This document shows positions 9,602 through 20,446 of a DNA stretch of 64,000 nucleotides, in pieces. The stretch is from Amblyomma americanum (Eukaryota; Arthropoda; Arachnida; Ixodida; Ixodidae): the NCBI RefSeq assembly GCF_052857255.1, contig NC_135502.1, positions 188,167,806 through 188,231,805 of the forward strand, read 5' to 3'. The notes beneath the pieces were generated by a model that saw only the letters and a list, made by a program, of their open reading frames with translations, was not told the origin of the DNA and searched no databases. The translations under genes were made by a program, and so were the position numbers. The stretch's first letter is position 1, and the number at the start of each line of letters is the position of its first letter.

Positions 9602-9720
9602 ATAGCTTTTAACTGCGTGTTTTATTCTTTGGAATGATGCGTAAAGTAAATTACTATACACTGATCGCTATTTGGCATCGCCATTCATATGTTTCGGTTT
9701 CAACAGCGGAGTGGTGAAAA
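9602..9720. repeat. Fragment related to the TTAA-flanked element at 28545
   Basis: Sequence around TTACTATACACTGATCGCTATTTGG and CATATGTTTCGGTTTCAACAGC parallels 28600-28705. Neither terminal inverted repeat nor TTAA flank is retained. It shows that the 28.5-kb element belongs to a repeated family. Confidence 0.55.
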
Positions 9721-9755
9721 AAAGTGTACGTCGTCCAAGTTCAGTACTGGTGATA

Positions 9756-10544
9756 TGTCACATATATTAAGGAGCCTAAGTTAAAGTTTAAAGGAAAAAG
9801 GAGTGAAGAAGACGACGCAAATTAACCGAAGAGTAAAGAAAAGGAAGAAGATGCATTCGTTGAGGTGGAGAGAGATGATTGGTGGAGAAGCATTCGATGA
9901 AGTGGAAAGAGATGATTAGTGGAGAAGAGAAGAAGACGACAAGGAATACGTGGACTAACACCGAGGCTATAAAAGGGCGAGTGAGAGCGAGGCCCGGGGG
10001 AACAGCAGAGAAGCGGAAGCTCCGGCGGGTCAGAGACACTTCGGCTGGAAGAGAGCGACGCCGGCTACTGCTCCGGTGAGCTCGCGTTCTACGACATCGC
10101 ATCGTGGACTGCCTGCCGTGCCTGAGCCCGTTCCGGGCAGTAAACGGAGGACGCTACCACCTGCTACGGCCAGGGGTGTCTCCAGCGCTGTTGCCACCGC
10201 TGTTGCCACCCAACGCCAACAACACCGGCATCACCTCCACGGGCGCTTGGACCGGGAGCTTGTACGACGCAGCCACCGACGCCCGCCCGAGCGCGTCGAA
10301 CGCCGCCAGCGACGCCAGCCCAACTACGTCGAACACCGCCTCGACTCTGGATACTGGATCCGTACAGCGCCGCAGCCACACCGAACCAAACGTGAGCACG
10401 AACGCCGAACGCTAGTAGTAGACGCTGATAGCAGTGTGCCCGGGTCGTGTGTATTTATAGTATTTGTGTTTTGTGTTAGTTTTGTTTTGTGTTCTAGTGT
10501 GTGTGTCACGTAGGCTGTATTAAATGTGCGTTTGTGTGGGTACA
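9756..10544 (+). repeat. Left arm of a 1.6-kb palindrome, LTR-like
   Basis: The arm starts TGTCACATATATT and ends GGGTACA, giving TG...CA ends like an LTR. It contains a TATA box (TATAAAAG, 9968-9975) and a possible AATAAA variant (ATTAAA, 10519-10524), in the order expected of an LTR read on the plus strand. It is repeated in inverse orientation at 10576-11380. Compared with that arm it lacks the ATG of the internal open frame (CGG instead) and a short segment near 10210, so its own frame is broken. Confidence 0.8.
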
Positions 10545-10575
10545 CTCGGGCTGAAAGAACGGACCAGGCGACGGG
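10545..10575. other. 31-bp spacer between the palindrome arms
   Basis: This unique sequence separates the two LTR-like arms. If the arms are LTRs it sits where a primer-binding site would be, and on the minus strand it contains TGGTCCGTTC, but nine bases inside the arm end. That is suggestive only. Confidence 0.5.
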
Positions 10576-11380
10576 TGTACCCACACAAACGCACATTTAA
10601 TACAGCCTACGTGACACACACACTAGAAAACAAAACTAACAAAACTAACACAACACACAAAATACTATAAATAAACACACCCGGGCACACTGCTATCAGC
10701 GTCTACTACTAGCGTTCGGCGTTCGTGCTCACGTTTGGTTCGGTGTGGCTGCGGCGCTGTACGGATTCAGTATCCGGAGTCGAAGCGGTGTTCGACGTAC
10801 TTGGGCTGGCGTCGCTGGCGGCGTTCGACGCGCTCGGGCTGGCGTCGCTGGCAGCGTCGTACAAGCTCCCGGTCCAAGCGCCCGTGGAGGTGATGCCGGT
10901 GGTGTTGGCGTTGGGGGCACCACCCAGATGGGTGGCAACAGCGCTGGAGACACCCCTGGCCGTAGCAGGTGGTAGCATCCTCCGTTGACTCCCCGAAACG
11001 GGCTCAGGCACGGCAGGAGGTCCACGATGCGATGTCGTAGAACGCGAACTCACCATAGCAGTAGCCGGCGTCGCTCTCTTCCAGCCAAAGTGTCCCTGAC
11101 CCGCCGGAGCCTCCGCTTCTCTGCTGTTCCCCCCCCCGGGCCTCGCTCTCACTCACCCTTTTATAGCCTCGTTGTTAGTCCACGTATGCCTTGTCGTCGT
11201 CTTCTTCTCTTCTCCACCAATCATCTCTCTCCACTTCACCGAATGCTTCTCCACCAATCATCTCTCTCCACCTCAACGAATGCATCTTCTTTTTATTCTT
11301 TATTCTTCGGTTAATTTGCGTCGTCTTCTTCACACCTTTTTCCTTTAAAACTTAACTTATGCTCCTGAATATATGTGACA
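10576..11380 (-). repeat. Right arm of the palindrome, LTR-like, inverted
   Basis: This is the reverse complement of 9756-10544 with scattered substitutions and a few indels. On the minus strand it has TATAAAAG (11158-11165) upstream and ATTAAA (10596-10601) downstream. Five bases outside each arm read TGATA (left) and TGATG (right), a 4-of-5 match that fits a target duplication for the whole palindrome. Confidence 0.8.
10709..11056 (-). CDS. Small Ser/Thr/Ala-rich open frame inside the right arm
   Basis: The ATG at 11054-11056 opens 115 codons that run to TAG before the polyA-like signal. The product is rich in S, T, A and P, with a repeated ASDASPS motif and the end RRSHTEPNVSTNAER. I recognise no domain. 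It lies between a TATA box and a polyA-like hexamer, so a transcript could include it. ATGGTGAGTTCG could also be a splice donor, and the frame may be chance in GC-rich DNA. Confidence 0.35.
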   Translation of the reverse strand: MVSSRSTTSHRGPPAVPEPVSGSQRRMLPPATARGVSSAVATHLGGAPNANTTGITSTGAWTGSLYDAASDASPSASNAASDASPSTSNTASTPDTESVQRRSHTEPNVSTNAER

Positions 11381-11972
11381 TGATGCTAGGAATGAAAAGA
11401 CTGCGGTGTAATCACGCCTTCGTCGTTGTGATTTACTACATCGCTAAAATGTCTTGCGCATCGCTAACAAGAAGAAAATATGCAGCCAAAATTTGGTGTC
11501 TGCACTGAATGCCGCATCCAGCCAAATTAGTTCATTCTTTTTTCGTGTTGCTTTGATAAGCCACCACTACCAGGCCAAGAAACCTTAGAGGCCAGCAAAT
11601 AACTAATATCATTATAGGACTTCATGATGATGGTTATCCAGATTAAGAAAGAAAGCATTAAAAATGGTTTCAGAGAATGGTCATGGTACAGTGTAGTCAT
11701 GGTGCCGCCGACGACTGCTCTGTTTAAAAAAAAGTAAACATATCATCTATCCACATATACAAGGCTGGAAGACCGAAGCGCAAATGTCACTCCGTGGCAG
11801 AATATAATCCGAATAATGACGTAGATAAATACCTAGCCGAGAAATTTGTACAGAACATTTTGCGTCACTTTATGCCGATAAATTAAAACACTGATGCAAA
11901 ACTCTAGATGCTCAAGTAATTGTGCTGACAACCGTTTGGTCTTCAGTGCCCAGCGGTAAGGTAACAAACCGG
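11381..11972. other. Intergenic or relic sequence without recognised features
   Basis: No open frame with domains, no clear terminal repeats and no splice-consistent exon is visible. The stretch separates the palindrome from the I-like LINE. Confidence 0.4.
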
Positions 11973-12078
11973 AACTTCAGGTGGTGGTGGTGGTGAAAAC
12001 ATTTATTACGGATGAATAGGAGGTATGTTTGGATCAGCCCGTAAGGGACCGATCCGTACAAGCACTAGGTGGAGGTCC

Positions 12079-14226
12079 CTAGTATGGGACCCCAGTGGCG
12101 GTAGCCGCTGCCCGGGCGCGCCCGACTAAGGGTTGTTGGGCCTGTAAGTCGTGGTAGCCGAGCAGGGTCGCCTCCCAGTCCTCCCGGGTTGGGTTGGGGA
12201 TGGGGGGAATAGCGGGGTTGGAGGGGCAGGCCCAAACCATGTGATAGGTGTCAGAGGACACTGCACTACAGTGTGGGCAGCTGCCACTAAAGGAGGGGTC
12301 AAAATGTTTTAGCGCTGCCGGGCACAGCAATGTATTGGTGAGAAGGCGGAGAAGGAGCCGCTCATCCGCCTTCTTCAGGCCTTTACATGGACTAGGGTAA
12401 AGGCGATGACAATTTTGATAATATGTTGTAATATCTTTGAATGTATAGACCGGATTAAAATCGGGTTCCTGATCGGATGGGGAGGAGAAAACAGCCCGGT
12501 GAGAGAGCGCGCGGGCGGCTGCGTCTGCTGCCTCGTTTCCTGCCAACCCCTGATGAGCAGGGGCCCATATGAGGTAACGGTGTGCGGGGTCCGTATCCCG
12601 TATGCAATTTTGGTATATTCGATAGGCTAGGAAGGGAGTGCAGCCTTGTTCGACGTTCCGACAGGCCCCTCGCGAGTCGGTGATTATGTATTTTGAATTG
12701 GAATGTGAGGCCGCGAGAGCAATCGCGACCTCTTCTGCTTGTGTTACACTGCGGGCTCTGAAAGTTAGGCCGTTAACTGTGTTGCTGTTGTGAACTACCG
12801 CGGCCGTGTACCATCCCCCGTGGTGAGGGCCGGAGGCGTCCACGTAGTAGACACCTGTTTTGTTGCCATAATATCGGGCTAGCGCTACCGCTCGTGCCAG
12901 GCGCCGACCATTATGGTCTTCGTGTGACATGTTTGCTGGAAGAGGCCGCACGTGGAGGGCACGTCTCCACAGTTCCGGGATGCGAAACCTGTCTTCCATT
13001 GGAGGGGTGTGTTGGATATGGAGTCGAGCAAGAAGGCGGCGACCCGACTCCGTTAGCGACAGGCGCGTGTACTGGTTTGTAAGGTGCGCCTCCCGGAGCT
13101 CCCGGAAAGTGTTCACCACCCCAAGAGCCATAAGCCGGCTGTTTGAAGTAGTGATGGGGAGGTCAAGGGCACGTTTAACAATTTTGCGAAGGATGACCTC
13201 AAGGGCGTCCTCCTCTTGTTTCCGTAGGTGGAGATAAGGAGTCGAATAGAGAATTCGACTAGTTACGAAGGCGTTTGCCAGCCGCAAGGCATCCTTACTT
13301 CGTAACCCTCCGCGTTTGTTGGAAACCCGGCGGACCATGCGGCCCACCTGGTCCCCCACCGTACGGAGTTTGGCCAATGTAGTGTCTGGCCGCCTGTGTT
13401 TGTGGATGTAGAGTCCGAGTACCCGTATCTCATCACTTTCGCGTATGGGACCGCTCTCAAGAAAGAGAGATATTTTAGTTGTGCACTTCTGTGAGGGGCG
13501 GAGGTGCACAAATTCCGATTTTTGAGGGGAACATTGAAGACCGCAGCGGCGGGCGTAGCGGTCTACTATCGTCGCCGCTGTTTGCAGGCTGGTTTCAATG
13601 TCTCCTGTGCTGCCCTGTGTGGCCCACAGAGTGATGTCATCGGCGTACAGGGCGTGCTGCACGCCGGCGACACCACTCAGCTGGGCCGGCAGGTGCATCA
13701 TGGCCAGATTAAAGAGCAGCGGGGATAGTACCGCGATTTGAGGGGTTCCCCGCGTGCCGAGTAGGTAAGGACCATGGTCTCTATCTTGAATTCGAATGTA
13801 GGATTGACGATCCATTAAAAATTGGCTTATGTATTGGAATGTGTTGAGGCCACAGTCGGTGTGACTTAGGTTAGTGAGTATGATCTCATGTGTTACATTG
13901 TAAAATGCCCCTTTAAGATCCAGGGCGAGTACTACCCGGTCATTATGGGGGCATTCGAGGGGGTCAAGGACTTCCCGATTGAGTTGCAGGAGGACATCCT
14001 GTGCCGATCTGTGTGGGCGGAATCCGAACATGGTGCTCGCAAAGACTTGTTTGTGTTCAAGATATGTAGATAACCGATCCCGCACCATCGTCTCCATTAG
14101 TTTGCCCACACATGAGGTGAGAGAGATGGGGTGGAGGTTGTCTGTGTCAATTGGTTTGCCAGCTTTAGGAATAAAAGTCACCAAAGCCGTTTTCCATTCG
14201 ATTGGCAGGGGGTGTCCCCGCGCCAA
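12079..14226 (-). pseudogene. LINE ORF2, reverse transcriptase and RNase H part
   Basis: The 715-codon frame has RT motifs KPIDTDNLHPISL, motif A (VVLALDLKGAF, D102), motif B (GTPQIAVLSP, where GTPQGSVLSP is usual) and motif C (YADD, residues 194-197). A C-terminal RNase H domain follows with YVDAS, QAEEVAIALA, ITDSRGA and WAPAHQGLAGNEAADAAA, which holds all expected acidic residues and the histidine. A CxHC-like end (CPHCSAVSSDTYHMVWAC) closes it. The catalytic residues look intact, but the frame is separated from its N-terminus by a frameshift near 14200-14230. Confidence 0.88.
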
Positions 14227-14588
14227 ATCGCATTGACGTATTCCAGGAGGGACTGGTATGCCAAGTCGGGCAGGTTCGTCAAAAGCTTGACGGTGACCTT
14301 ATCCCGTCCTGGCGCAGTGCCCCGTTTCATTTTGGCGAGAGCCACCCGCAGATCATGGAGCTGGAAAGGTTGATCCAGCTCCGTGTTCTCTCTGCCTGCA
14401 TAAGAGTACGCAGATCCACGGGGGTCTTGGGCTGTACACAGATACTGGTCCCGAAGTCTCTGTGCCAGTTGAGTCGTGTTGCCAGGAAAATGGTGCATGG
14501 CTCGCTGCAAATGTTTTTGTGTTTCGGTTCGTGTTTGGGTTGGGTCGAGTAGGGCTCGAAAGAGACGCCAAGTGTTTCGGCTGGACAT
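14178..14588 (-). pseudogene. LINE ORF2, segment linking endonuclease and RT
   Basis: This frame differs from both neighbours. It carries the thumb-like linker and the start of RT (LAKMKRGTAPGRDKVTVKLL). It overlaps the RT frame near its end, where sense switches after YVNAIW. Between this and the endonuclease frame (14589-14673) a short duplicated-looking stretch with TCTACCCAG twice probably marks the first lesion. Confidence 0.75.
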
Positions 14589-14673
14589 TTGTCGCGCGGC
14601 CGTGTTGCATCTATCTACCCAGAGTGGCTTGTTGGGCGAGTTGGTTTCCGTGTCTTTTGAGCGCAGGTATATT

Positions 14674-15381
14674 TTAACTATCTACCCAGTTGGAGTCGGC
14701 GAGTTGGGCCGCGTACTCTGCCGCTTTCTGGGTAAGGTCGGCAATTCGAGCTTTAAGCTTTCTGTTGTGTTTCTGGCGTCGCCAACGGCGGACGAGGCTG
14801 CGACGGGCTTCCCAGAGGTGTAGAAGGTGGTTATCCACGTCCGTGACCGCCTCTGAGAGCTGGATGTGTGTTTCATGCGAGAAAAGGTGTGCCAGCAGCT
14901 GTTGGGACCGTGCTGTGTAGCCTTGCGCGGAAATGGGTGTATTATCAAGTGAGTTAAAATTTTGCCTGAATTTCGTCCAATCTGGGATATGGGCTTGTGT
15001 TCTGGGACGCTTGAGGGGGCGTGTGCGTAGTGTAGTGTTAATGATGCAGTGGTCGCTACCGAGGGTCTTCTCGGTGTTGAGCCAGTCTGCGTGTTGTATG
15101 TTGCGAGTGAAGGTTAAGTCCGGACACGTATCCCGTGTCACGGAATTTCCTAGCCGGGTTGGGTGGACAGGGTCCGTGTGGAGGGTGAGGCCCAACGTGG
15201 ACGCAAGCTCCGCCAGCTTACGCCCGCGTGACTCCTCCTTGCGATACCCCCATTGCTGACTGGGAGCGTTAAAGTCGCCCACGATAAGCAGGGGATCGCG
15301 GCCCGCTACTCTTAGCGCGCGGCTAAAGAGGTCCGCAAAAGTCACTCGCTTTAGTTTGGGAGAGCAGTACACGTTGAGTAT
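14674..15381 (-). pseudogene. LINE ORF2, C-terminal part of the endonuclease
   Basis: The frame resumes immediately after the Gypsy insertion (15381 downward) with LNVYCSPKLK and continues with LLIVGDFNAPSQQWGY (GDFN motif), DTCPDLTFTRN and LGSDHCIINTTL (SDH motif). These are conserved parts of the LINE APE endonuclease that nicks the target. The N-terminal part lies 5 kb away at 20447-20792. Confidence 0.85.
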
Positions 15382-15928
15382 TGTTGCATTTGGGTTGCAA
15401 GCCCCAAGGGTAGCGTTGGCCTGGCGGCCTGGGGCAAAGCAGGAAACATCCGAAGGTCCCGGCAAAGGATGAGTCGACTGGCAACAGAACAACGTGTTTA
15501 TTCTGGCATCGCAAAAGAGCAGCCGGTCAGGGCGACCACGTTACTCGCAGGAAGAAATCGAAGTCTCTCGTTGGCGTCCGGGGCAGCTCGCTTTATACCC
15601 ACGGAGTCGAGGGCAAGAGGGAACGGCTTGGGAAGAGTCATCCGATACGGCGACGCTTGAACATGTTCAGGCGTGACGGGCGCGTCCGCCAGGCCGGCGC
15701 CGGTCAGACCTCCTCGCCTCCCAGTTGGAGAGCTCCTCTCCCCGGCTGCCGCGCTTTGACAAGCGTGGGCAAAACATGCACACACACAAACACGCACGCA
15801 CGACGACACGTGGCACTGAAACCTGCCTGGACGCGCTTGGCGGGAGGCGTTGCGGCAGCGATGAACGAAGCCGCGGCATCCGGTGCATCCGCGCCGGCTA
15901 TACCGCGCGCTGTAGGCGAGACGTAACA
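15382..15928 (-). repeat. 3' LTR of Gypsy copy 1
   Basis: In element sense (minus strand) it runs TGTTACGTC... to ...TGCAACA. It contains a TATA box (GGGTATAAAGC, near 15592-15602) and AATAAA shortly before the end (near 15496-15501). Confidence 0.92.
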
Positions 15929-16408
15929 GACCGCCCCGCCGGGAGAAGGAGATCCCGATGGTCAGGGGACTGCATCCGCTGTCCAGAGGGATGTCGCTCG
16001 ATGATGCTCATAATCGAAACCGGTGGTCCCTCGACGTTGCTTGAGCGCAGCGCACAGAGAAGGCCTCGTTCTCAGGTTCAGGTTCATACAGGGCACTGCA
16101 AAGTGACTTCGGGAGAGTTGCCATTTTTGTGCTCGTTCCCAGCAAGCGTTAGAACTACGCCGAAACGCAACCGCTCAGTCAGCAAGCACGAGACAACCCT
16201 CACTAAGCTCTGCCAGGCTCTTTCCCCTTTTATACTACTGCCTAGTTCCTTACAGTAGTCAAGCAGCACTCAGAACGCGTCCACAAATTGGAAAATTGCA
16301 CTAGAAAGCACATAATCACTTTGAAACACTAAACAAAAGCAATATGTTAAAAATCCTGCCTCAGGAAGAAAACATCAGTAACCAACAACTTTGAGGCGGA
16401 TTCCCACG
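15929..16408 (-). other. Non-coding segment in the place of integrase (copy 1)
   Basis: Between the RNase H stop and the 3' LTR there is no long frame. The segment contains a TATA-like box (GTATAAAAGGGG, near 16225-16236 on the minus strand) followed by a GC-rich stretch, and a G-rich tract next to the LTR that could be the polypurine tract. It is matched at 57546-58025 in copy 2, so it was part of the ancestral integrase-less element. Its promoter-like look suggests capture from another LTR, but that is inferred. Confidence 0.65.
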
Positions 16409-19400
16409 TTAGGGGCTTCGACTTAAGCCATCGGCGTTACCGTTGAGACTCCCCTTTTTGTAACGCACCTCAAAGGAATATTGTTGCAAAGCGAGGCTCC
16501 AGCGCAGGAGGCGGCCATTTTTGGGAGATATGGTCTGCAGCCATTGGAGAGGGCAGTGATCCGTCTCAATGATAAACCTCGAGCCGGCTAGGTAGCATGA
16601 CAATTTCTGAACGGCCCACACGAGACACGCACACTCTTTCTCGGTGGCGCTGTACGCCTGCTCACGACAGGTCAGCTTACGACTAGCATACAGGACGGGG
16701 TGTTCCACTTCTCCATTGTCCCTTTGGCACAGTACAACGCCCATGCCTCGCTCACTAGCATCGCACTGAACAACGAACCCTTTGGTATAGTCTGGCGATC
16801 GTAGCACAGGCTGGCTTGTTAGGGCGCTCTTTAGGGCGCTAAAAGCTCTCTCCTTTGTCTCGCTCCAGACGACTGTTTGGGGCTCTGTTTTTCTTAGAGC
16901 ATCCGTCAGGGGAGCCGCGATATCGGAGTACCTGGGGATGTACCTCTGATAGTAGCCGGCGACACCCAAGAACGACCGAATATCGGTCTTCGTGCGCGGT
17001 TGCGGGAAGTCTCGCACAGCGGCCACCTTTATTTCAGAGGGGCGGCGACGACCCTGTCCAATCACGTGACCGAGGTAGACAACCTCGGCCTGTGCTAATT
17101 GGCACTTGGGAGCCTTGACTGTCAAGCCCGCTTCGCGCAGGCGGGTTAGCACTGCCCGCAAGTGTGTCATATGCTCAGACCAGGAGGCGGAGAATATCGC
17201 TACGTCGTCTAAATACGGTAAAGCGAATTCTTCCTGTCCCCGCAACACTTTGTCCATGAGGCTTGAAAAGCAGTATGGCGCGTTCTTCAAACCAAAACTC
17301 AAAACTTTAGGACGGAATGTTCCCATTGGTGAAATGAACGCCGCATACCTACTAGCCTCCTCTGTAAGTGGAACCTGCCAATAACCCCTGACAAGATCTA
17401 GGGTGGAAATAAACTGAGCGCTACTAACTTTCTCAAGGCGCTCCTCGATGTTAGGGATCGGATAAATTTGATCCTTAGTAATGGAATTAGGCCTGCGGTA
17501 GTCGACGCAAGGACGAGGTTCCTTGCCCGGTACCTCAACTAAAATCAAAGGGGAGGTATAATCACTCTCACCCGCCTCAATAACACCGAGCTGTAGCATT
17601 TTCTTTACCTCAGCCTCCATAATATCGCGCTGGCGGGGTGACACCCGGTACGCCTTGGATCGTACTGGCTCTGGGGAGGTAAGTTCTATATTATGAGTAA
17701 GGACAGAAGTCCTACCAGGCCTCTCAGAGAACTGACCTGGAAACTCTTGTAAGAGTTGGTGTAGTTCGGTTTTCTGCTCAGCCGACAGCGGTGCTTTAAT
17801 GATTAAGTCACTAATGACCTGATCAGTGTCTTCCCTGTTCGTCACTGAGCCTAGTCCCGGAAGATCGACCGGAAGCTCTTCTAACTTTCCCGTGTCGGGC
17901 ATTTCCTCTCCAGTACCTGGTGCCTTCAACGCTACAGGCTCAATTTTATCCAGTTCTGACGTGCTCGGAATATCAGCTTGCTGCGCCTCCGACCCTTTCT
18001 CATTGTTCGACAACGTCGGCCCCGAAACTACCGCCTTTGCAGCGAGCTCCCGAACTCTCGGTCTGGTTAAGGCCTGAACGCTAGCCTCACCAAACAAAAG
18101 CCCCTTCTCGCGCAGGAGGTGATCGGACCTGTTCGAAAAAAGGTACGGGTACTGGGGGGGCAGCATAGATGACACTACGGCCTCCGTCTCAAGTGCTCCG
18201 AAAGGTCCTTCAATAAGCACTTTTGCTACGGGCAGACACACGCTATGAGCTTCCAAGGCTTGCTTGATCCATGCGCACTCGCCCGTGAACATATCGGGTT
18301 CTACGTAAGAGGGGTGAACTACATCCATTGTAGCTGCGGAATCACGAAGCACTCGGCACTCTTTCCCGTTCACGAGGAAGTCTCGCATGTAAGGCTCGAG
18401 AAGCTTCATGTTCTCGTCAGTGCTACATAATGACAAACACACGACTTCTCTTTTTGTTTCTGGACACTGCGCCGAAAAGTGACCCGGCTTCTGGCACGTA
18501 TAACACACGCGCACTTGCCTCCTCTCGAACCGCTTTCTGCGTTCGGCTTCGGCTGCCGCCGTCTCCTTACGTTCGGTCGGACTGCTTTCACTCGCATCCG
18601 CACTACGCGTGTCCCCCCTTGCTCTCATGGGTGTGAACTTCGGCCTCTCAGACTTGGAGCCAAATTCACCCTTTTGACCGTCCTTAGCTCCGCGAGCCCG
18701 ACGCGTCACAAACTCTTCGGCTAGCTCGGCGGCTTTAGCCACTGTACTAACGTCTGGCCTATCCAAGACCCAGTACCGCACGTTCTCAGGTAACCGACTA
18801 TAAAACTGTTCCAGCCCGAAACACTGCAGAATTTTCTCGTGGTCACCAAACGCTTTCTCTTCTTTGAGCCACTCCTGCATGTTTGACATAAGCCTGTAGG
18901 CAAACTCTGTATATGACTCATTTCTGCCTTTTTCATTTTCCCGAAACTTCCGACGGAACGCCTCCGCTGACAGCCTGTACTTTTTTAGCAGACTCGATTT
19001 CACTTGGTCGAAATCCTCTGCCTCCTCTCTCTTCAAGCGAGCGACTACGTCGGCCGCCTCGCCGGGTAACAAAGTGAGCAAGCGCTGTGGCCACGTTTCC
19101 CGAGAGAACCCCTGCTTCTCGCACGTTCGCTCAAAGTTAACCAGGAACAAACCAATGTCCTCTCCAAGCTTAAACGGCCGCATCAGGTCAGTCATTTTGA
19201 ACGATACCCGTTCTCCTGCACCGTGTGCCTGACTTCCATTACGAGCGCGTTCCATCTCTACCTCGAGACGCTTCATTTCTAAAGCGTGGTCGCGCTCTTC
19301 TTTCTCTTTTTGCTCTTTACGTTCGCGCTCCTCTTTCTCTTTTTGTTCTTTCCGTTCGCGCTCGTCTTTCTCTTTTTGCTCTTTACGTTCGCGCTCGTTT

Positions 19401-19585
19401 TTCTCTTTTTCTTTTTGTTCCCTCTCCTCAATGGTCTCAAGGCATTCCGACAGCTCGTCATCCTCAGCCTCCAACTCAAGAATAGCCCTTAGCAGTTCTG
19501 GTTTTCTGAGTTTGTCTGAGACATCCAGACCCAACTCTCTTGCAAGCTCCAGCAATTTCGGTTTGCGCAACGACTTCAAATCCAT
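16409..19585 (-). CDS. Gypsy gag-protease-RT-RNase H polyprotein, copy 1 (1058 codons)
   Basis: Starting at ATG 19585: residues 1-50 form a SAP-like helical segment; 50-115 an E/K/R-rich coiled coil made of an 11-residue repeat; 130-300 a capsid-like gag; 361-374 a CCHC knuckle (CYTCQKPGHFSAQC). The protease-like site at about 415 reads LRDSAA, where DTGA or DSGA is usual. RT follows with YLDD at 791-794, then RNase H with QCDAS (D942), ATEKE, ETDHCP (D1009) and NADGLS (D1052). The frame stops right there (LSRSP), exactly where Gypsy polyproteins normally continue into integrase. No frameshift or stop interrupts it. DYRRPNSI has P where copy 2 has L. Confidence 0.92.
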   Translation of the reverse strand: MDLKSLRKPKLLELARELGLDVSDKLRKPELLRAILELEAEDDELSECLETIEEREQKEKEKNERERKEQKEKDERERKEQKEKEERERKEQKEKEERDHALEMKRLEVEMERARNGSQAHGAGERVSFKMTDLMRPFKLGEDIGLFLVNFERTCEKQGFSRETWPQRLLTLLPGEAADVVARLKREEAEDFDQVKSSLLKKYRLSAEAFRRKFRENEKGRNESYTEFAYRLMSNMQEWLKEEKAFGDHEKILQCFGLEQFYSRLPENVRYWVLDRPDVSTVAKAAELAEEFVTRRARGAKDGQKGEFGSKSERPKFTPMRARGDTRSADASESSPTERKETAAAEAERRKRFERRQVRVCYTCQKPGHFSAQCPETKREVVCLSLCSTDENMKLLEPYMRDFLVNGKECRVLRDSAATMDVVHPSYVEPDMFTGECAWIKQALEAHSVCLPVAKVLIEGPFGALETEAVVSSMLPPQYPYLFSNRSDHLLREKGLLFGEASVQALTRPRVRELAAKAVVSGPTLSNNEKGSEAQQADIPSTSELDKIEPVALKAPGTGEEMPDTGKLEELPVDLPGLGSVTNREDTDQVISDLIIKAPLSAEQKTELHQLLQEFPGQFSERPGRTSVLTHNIELTSPEPVRSKAYRVSPRQRDIMEAEVKKMLQLGVIEAGESDYTSPLILVEVPGKEPRPCVDYRRPNSITKDQIYPIPNIEERLEKVSSAQFISTLDLVRGYWQVPLTEEASRYAAFISPMGTFRPKVLSFGLKNAPYCFSSLMDKVLRGQEEFALPYLDDVAIFSASWSEHMTHLRAVLTRLREAGLTVKAPKCQLAQAEVVYLGHVIGQGRRRPSEIKVAAVRDFPQPRTKTDIRSFLGVAGYYQRYIPRYSDIAAPLTDALRKTEPQTVVWSETKERAFSALKSALTSQPVLRSPDYTKGFVVQCDASERGMGVVLCQRDNGEVEHPVLYASRKLTCREQAYSATEKECACLVWAVQKLSCYLAGSRFIIETDHCPLQWLQTISPKNGRLLRWSLALQQYSFEVRYKKGSLNGNADGLSRSP

Positions 19586-19899
19586 GGCTGCTCCGAATGC
19601 TGCTTTCTCTACTGCCTACTATTGTCTTGCCGCAAACTAACCCGGCAGCAACGACAACACAATTACCAGCTCTGTTTCTGACACTAACAAAAGCCTGGCA
19701 AAACTCAGAAGAAGAAAGTCCCGCACTCACCAAACCTCGCAGCCAAGAATTCAGCGCAGTCGTTCCGCTGCAGGCAACCAGTCATCACACAGGGCTCGTT
19801 GCACTGCTCCCGGATGGTCGTTGTGCTGCTCAGCATACAGTTGACCGCATATCTTCGCTGCTGGCCTCCGTTGTCGGGATCCCACCGCTGGCAACCAGT

Positions 19900-20446
19900 T
19901 GTTGCATCTGGGTTGCAAGCCCCAAGGGTAGCGTTGGCCTGGCGGCCTGGGGCAAAGCAGGAAACATCCGAAGGTCCCGGCAAAGGATGAGTCGACTGGC
20001 AACAGAACAACGTGTTTATTCTGGCATCGCAAAAGAGCAGCCGGTCAGGGCGACCACGTTACTCGCAGGAAGAAATCGAAGTCTCTCGTTGGCGTCCGGG
20101 GCAGCTCGCTTTATACCCACGGAGTCGAGGGCAAGAGGGAACGGCTTGGGAAGAGTCATCCGATACGGCGACGCTTGAACATGTTCAGGCGTGACGGGCG
20201 CGTCCGCCAGGCCGGCGCCGGTCAGACCTCCTCGCCTCCCAGTTGGAGAGCTCCTCTCCCCGGCTGCCGCGCTTTGACAAGCGTGGGCAAAACATGCACA
20301 CACACAAACACGCACGCACGACGACACGTGGCACTGAAACCTGCCTGGACGCGCTTGGCGGGAGGCGTTGCGGCAGCGATGAACGAAGCCGCGGCATCCG
20401 GTGCATCCGCGCCGGCTATACCGCGCGCTGTAGGCGAGACGTAACA
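19900..20446 (-). repeat. 5' LTR of Gypsy copy 1
   Basis: Same 547-bp sequence as 15382-15928 apart from one visible substitution. The leader that follows (minus strand from 19899) begins ACTGGTTGCCAGCGGTGGGA, shared with copy 2 (one G/A difference), and probably contains the primer-binding site (TGGTTGCCAGC). Confidence 0.92.

Larger units (their letters stand above)
15382..20446 (-). mobile_element. Young Gypsy-type LTR retrotransposon without integrase, copy 1
   Basis: Two 547-bp LTRs (15382-15928 and 19900-20446) differ at one position that I can see (T or C near 15390/19908). They have TG...CA ends and are flanked by GTAT on both sides (15378-15381 and 20447-20450), a 4-bp target duplication. 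The internal part holds one long gag-protease-RT-RNase H frame and then about 480 bp with no integrase. A second copy of the same design is at 53446-58601. Near-identical LTRs imply a recent insertion, so integrase must come from elsewhere. Confidence 0.92.

Noticed and set aside
10545..10575. Primer-binding site proving the palindrome is an LTR element
   Set aside because: TGGTCCGTTC is nine bases away from the arm end and no tRNA match could be verified by eye.
19225..19492. Leu/Phe-rich or Ala-rich proteins on the strand opposite gag (also 54412-54731)
   Set aside because: They are antisense shadows of the E/K/R-rich repeat.
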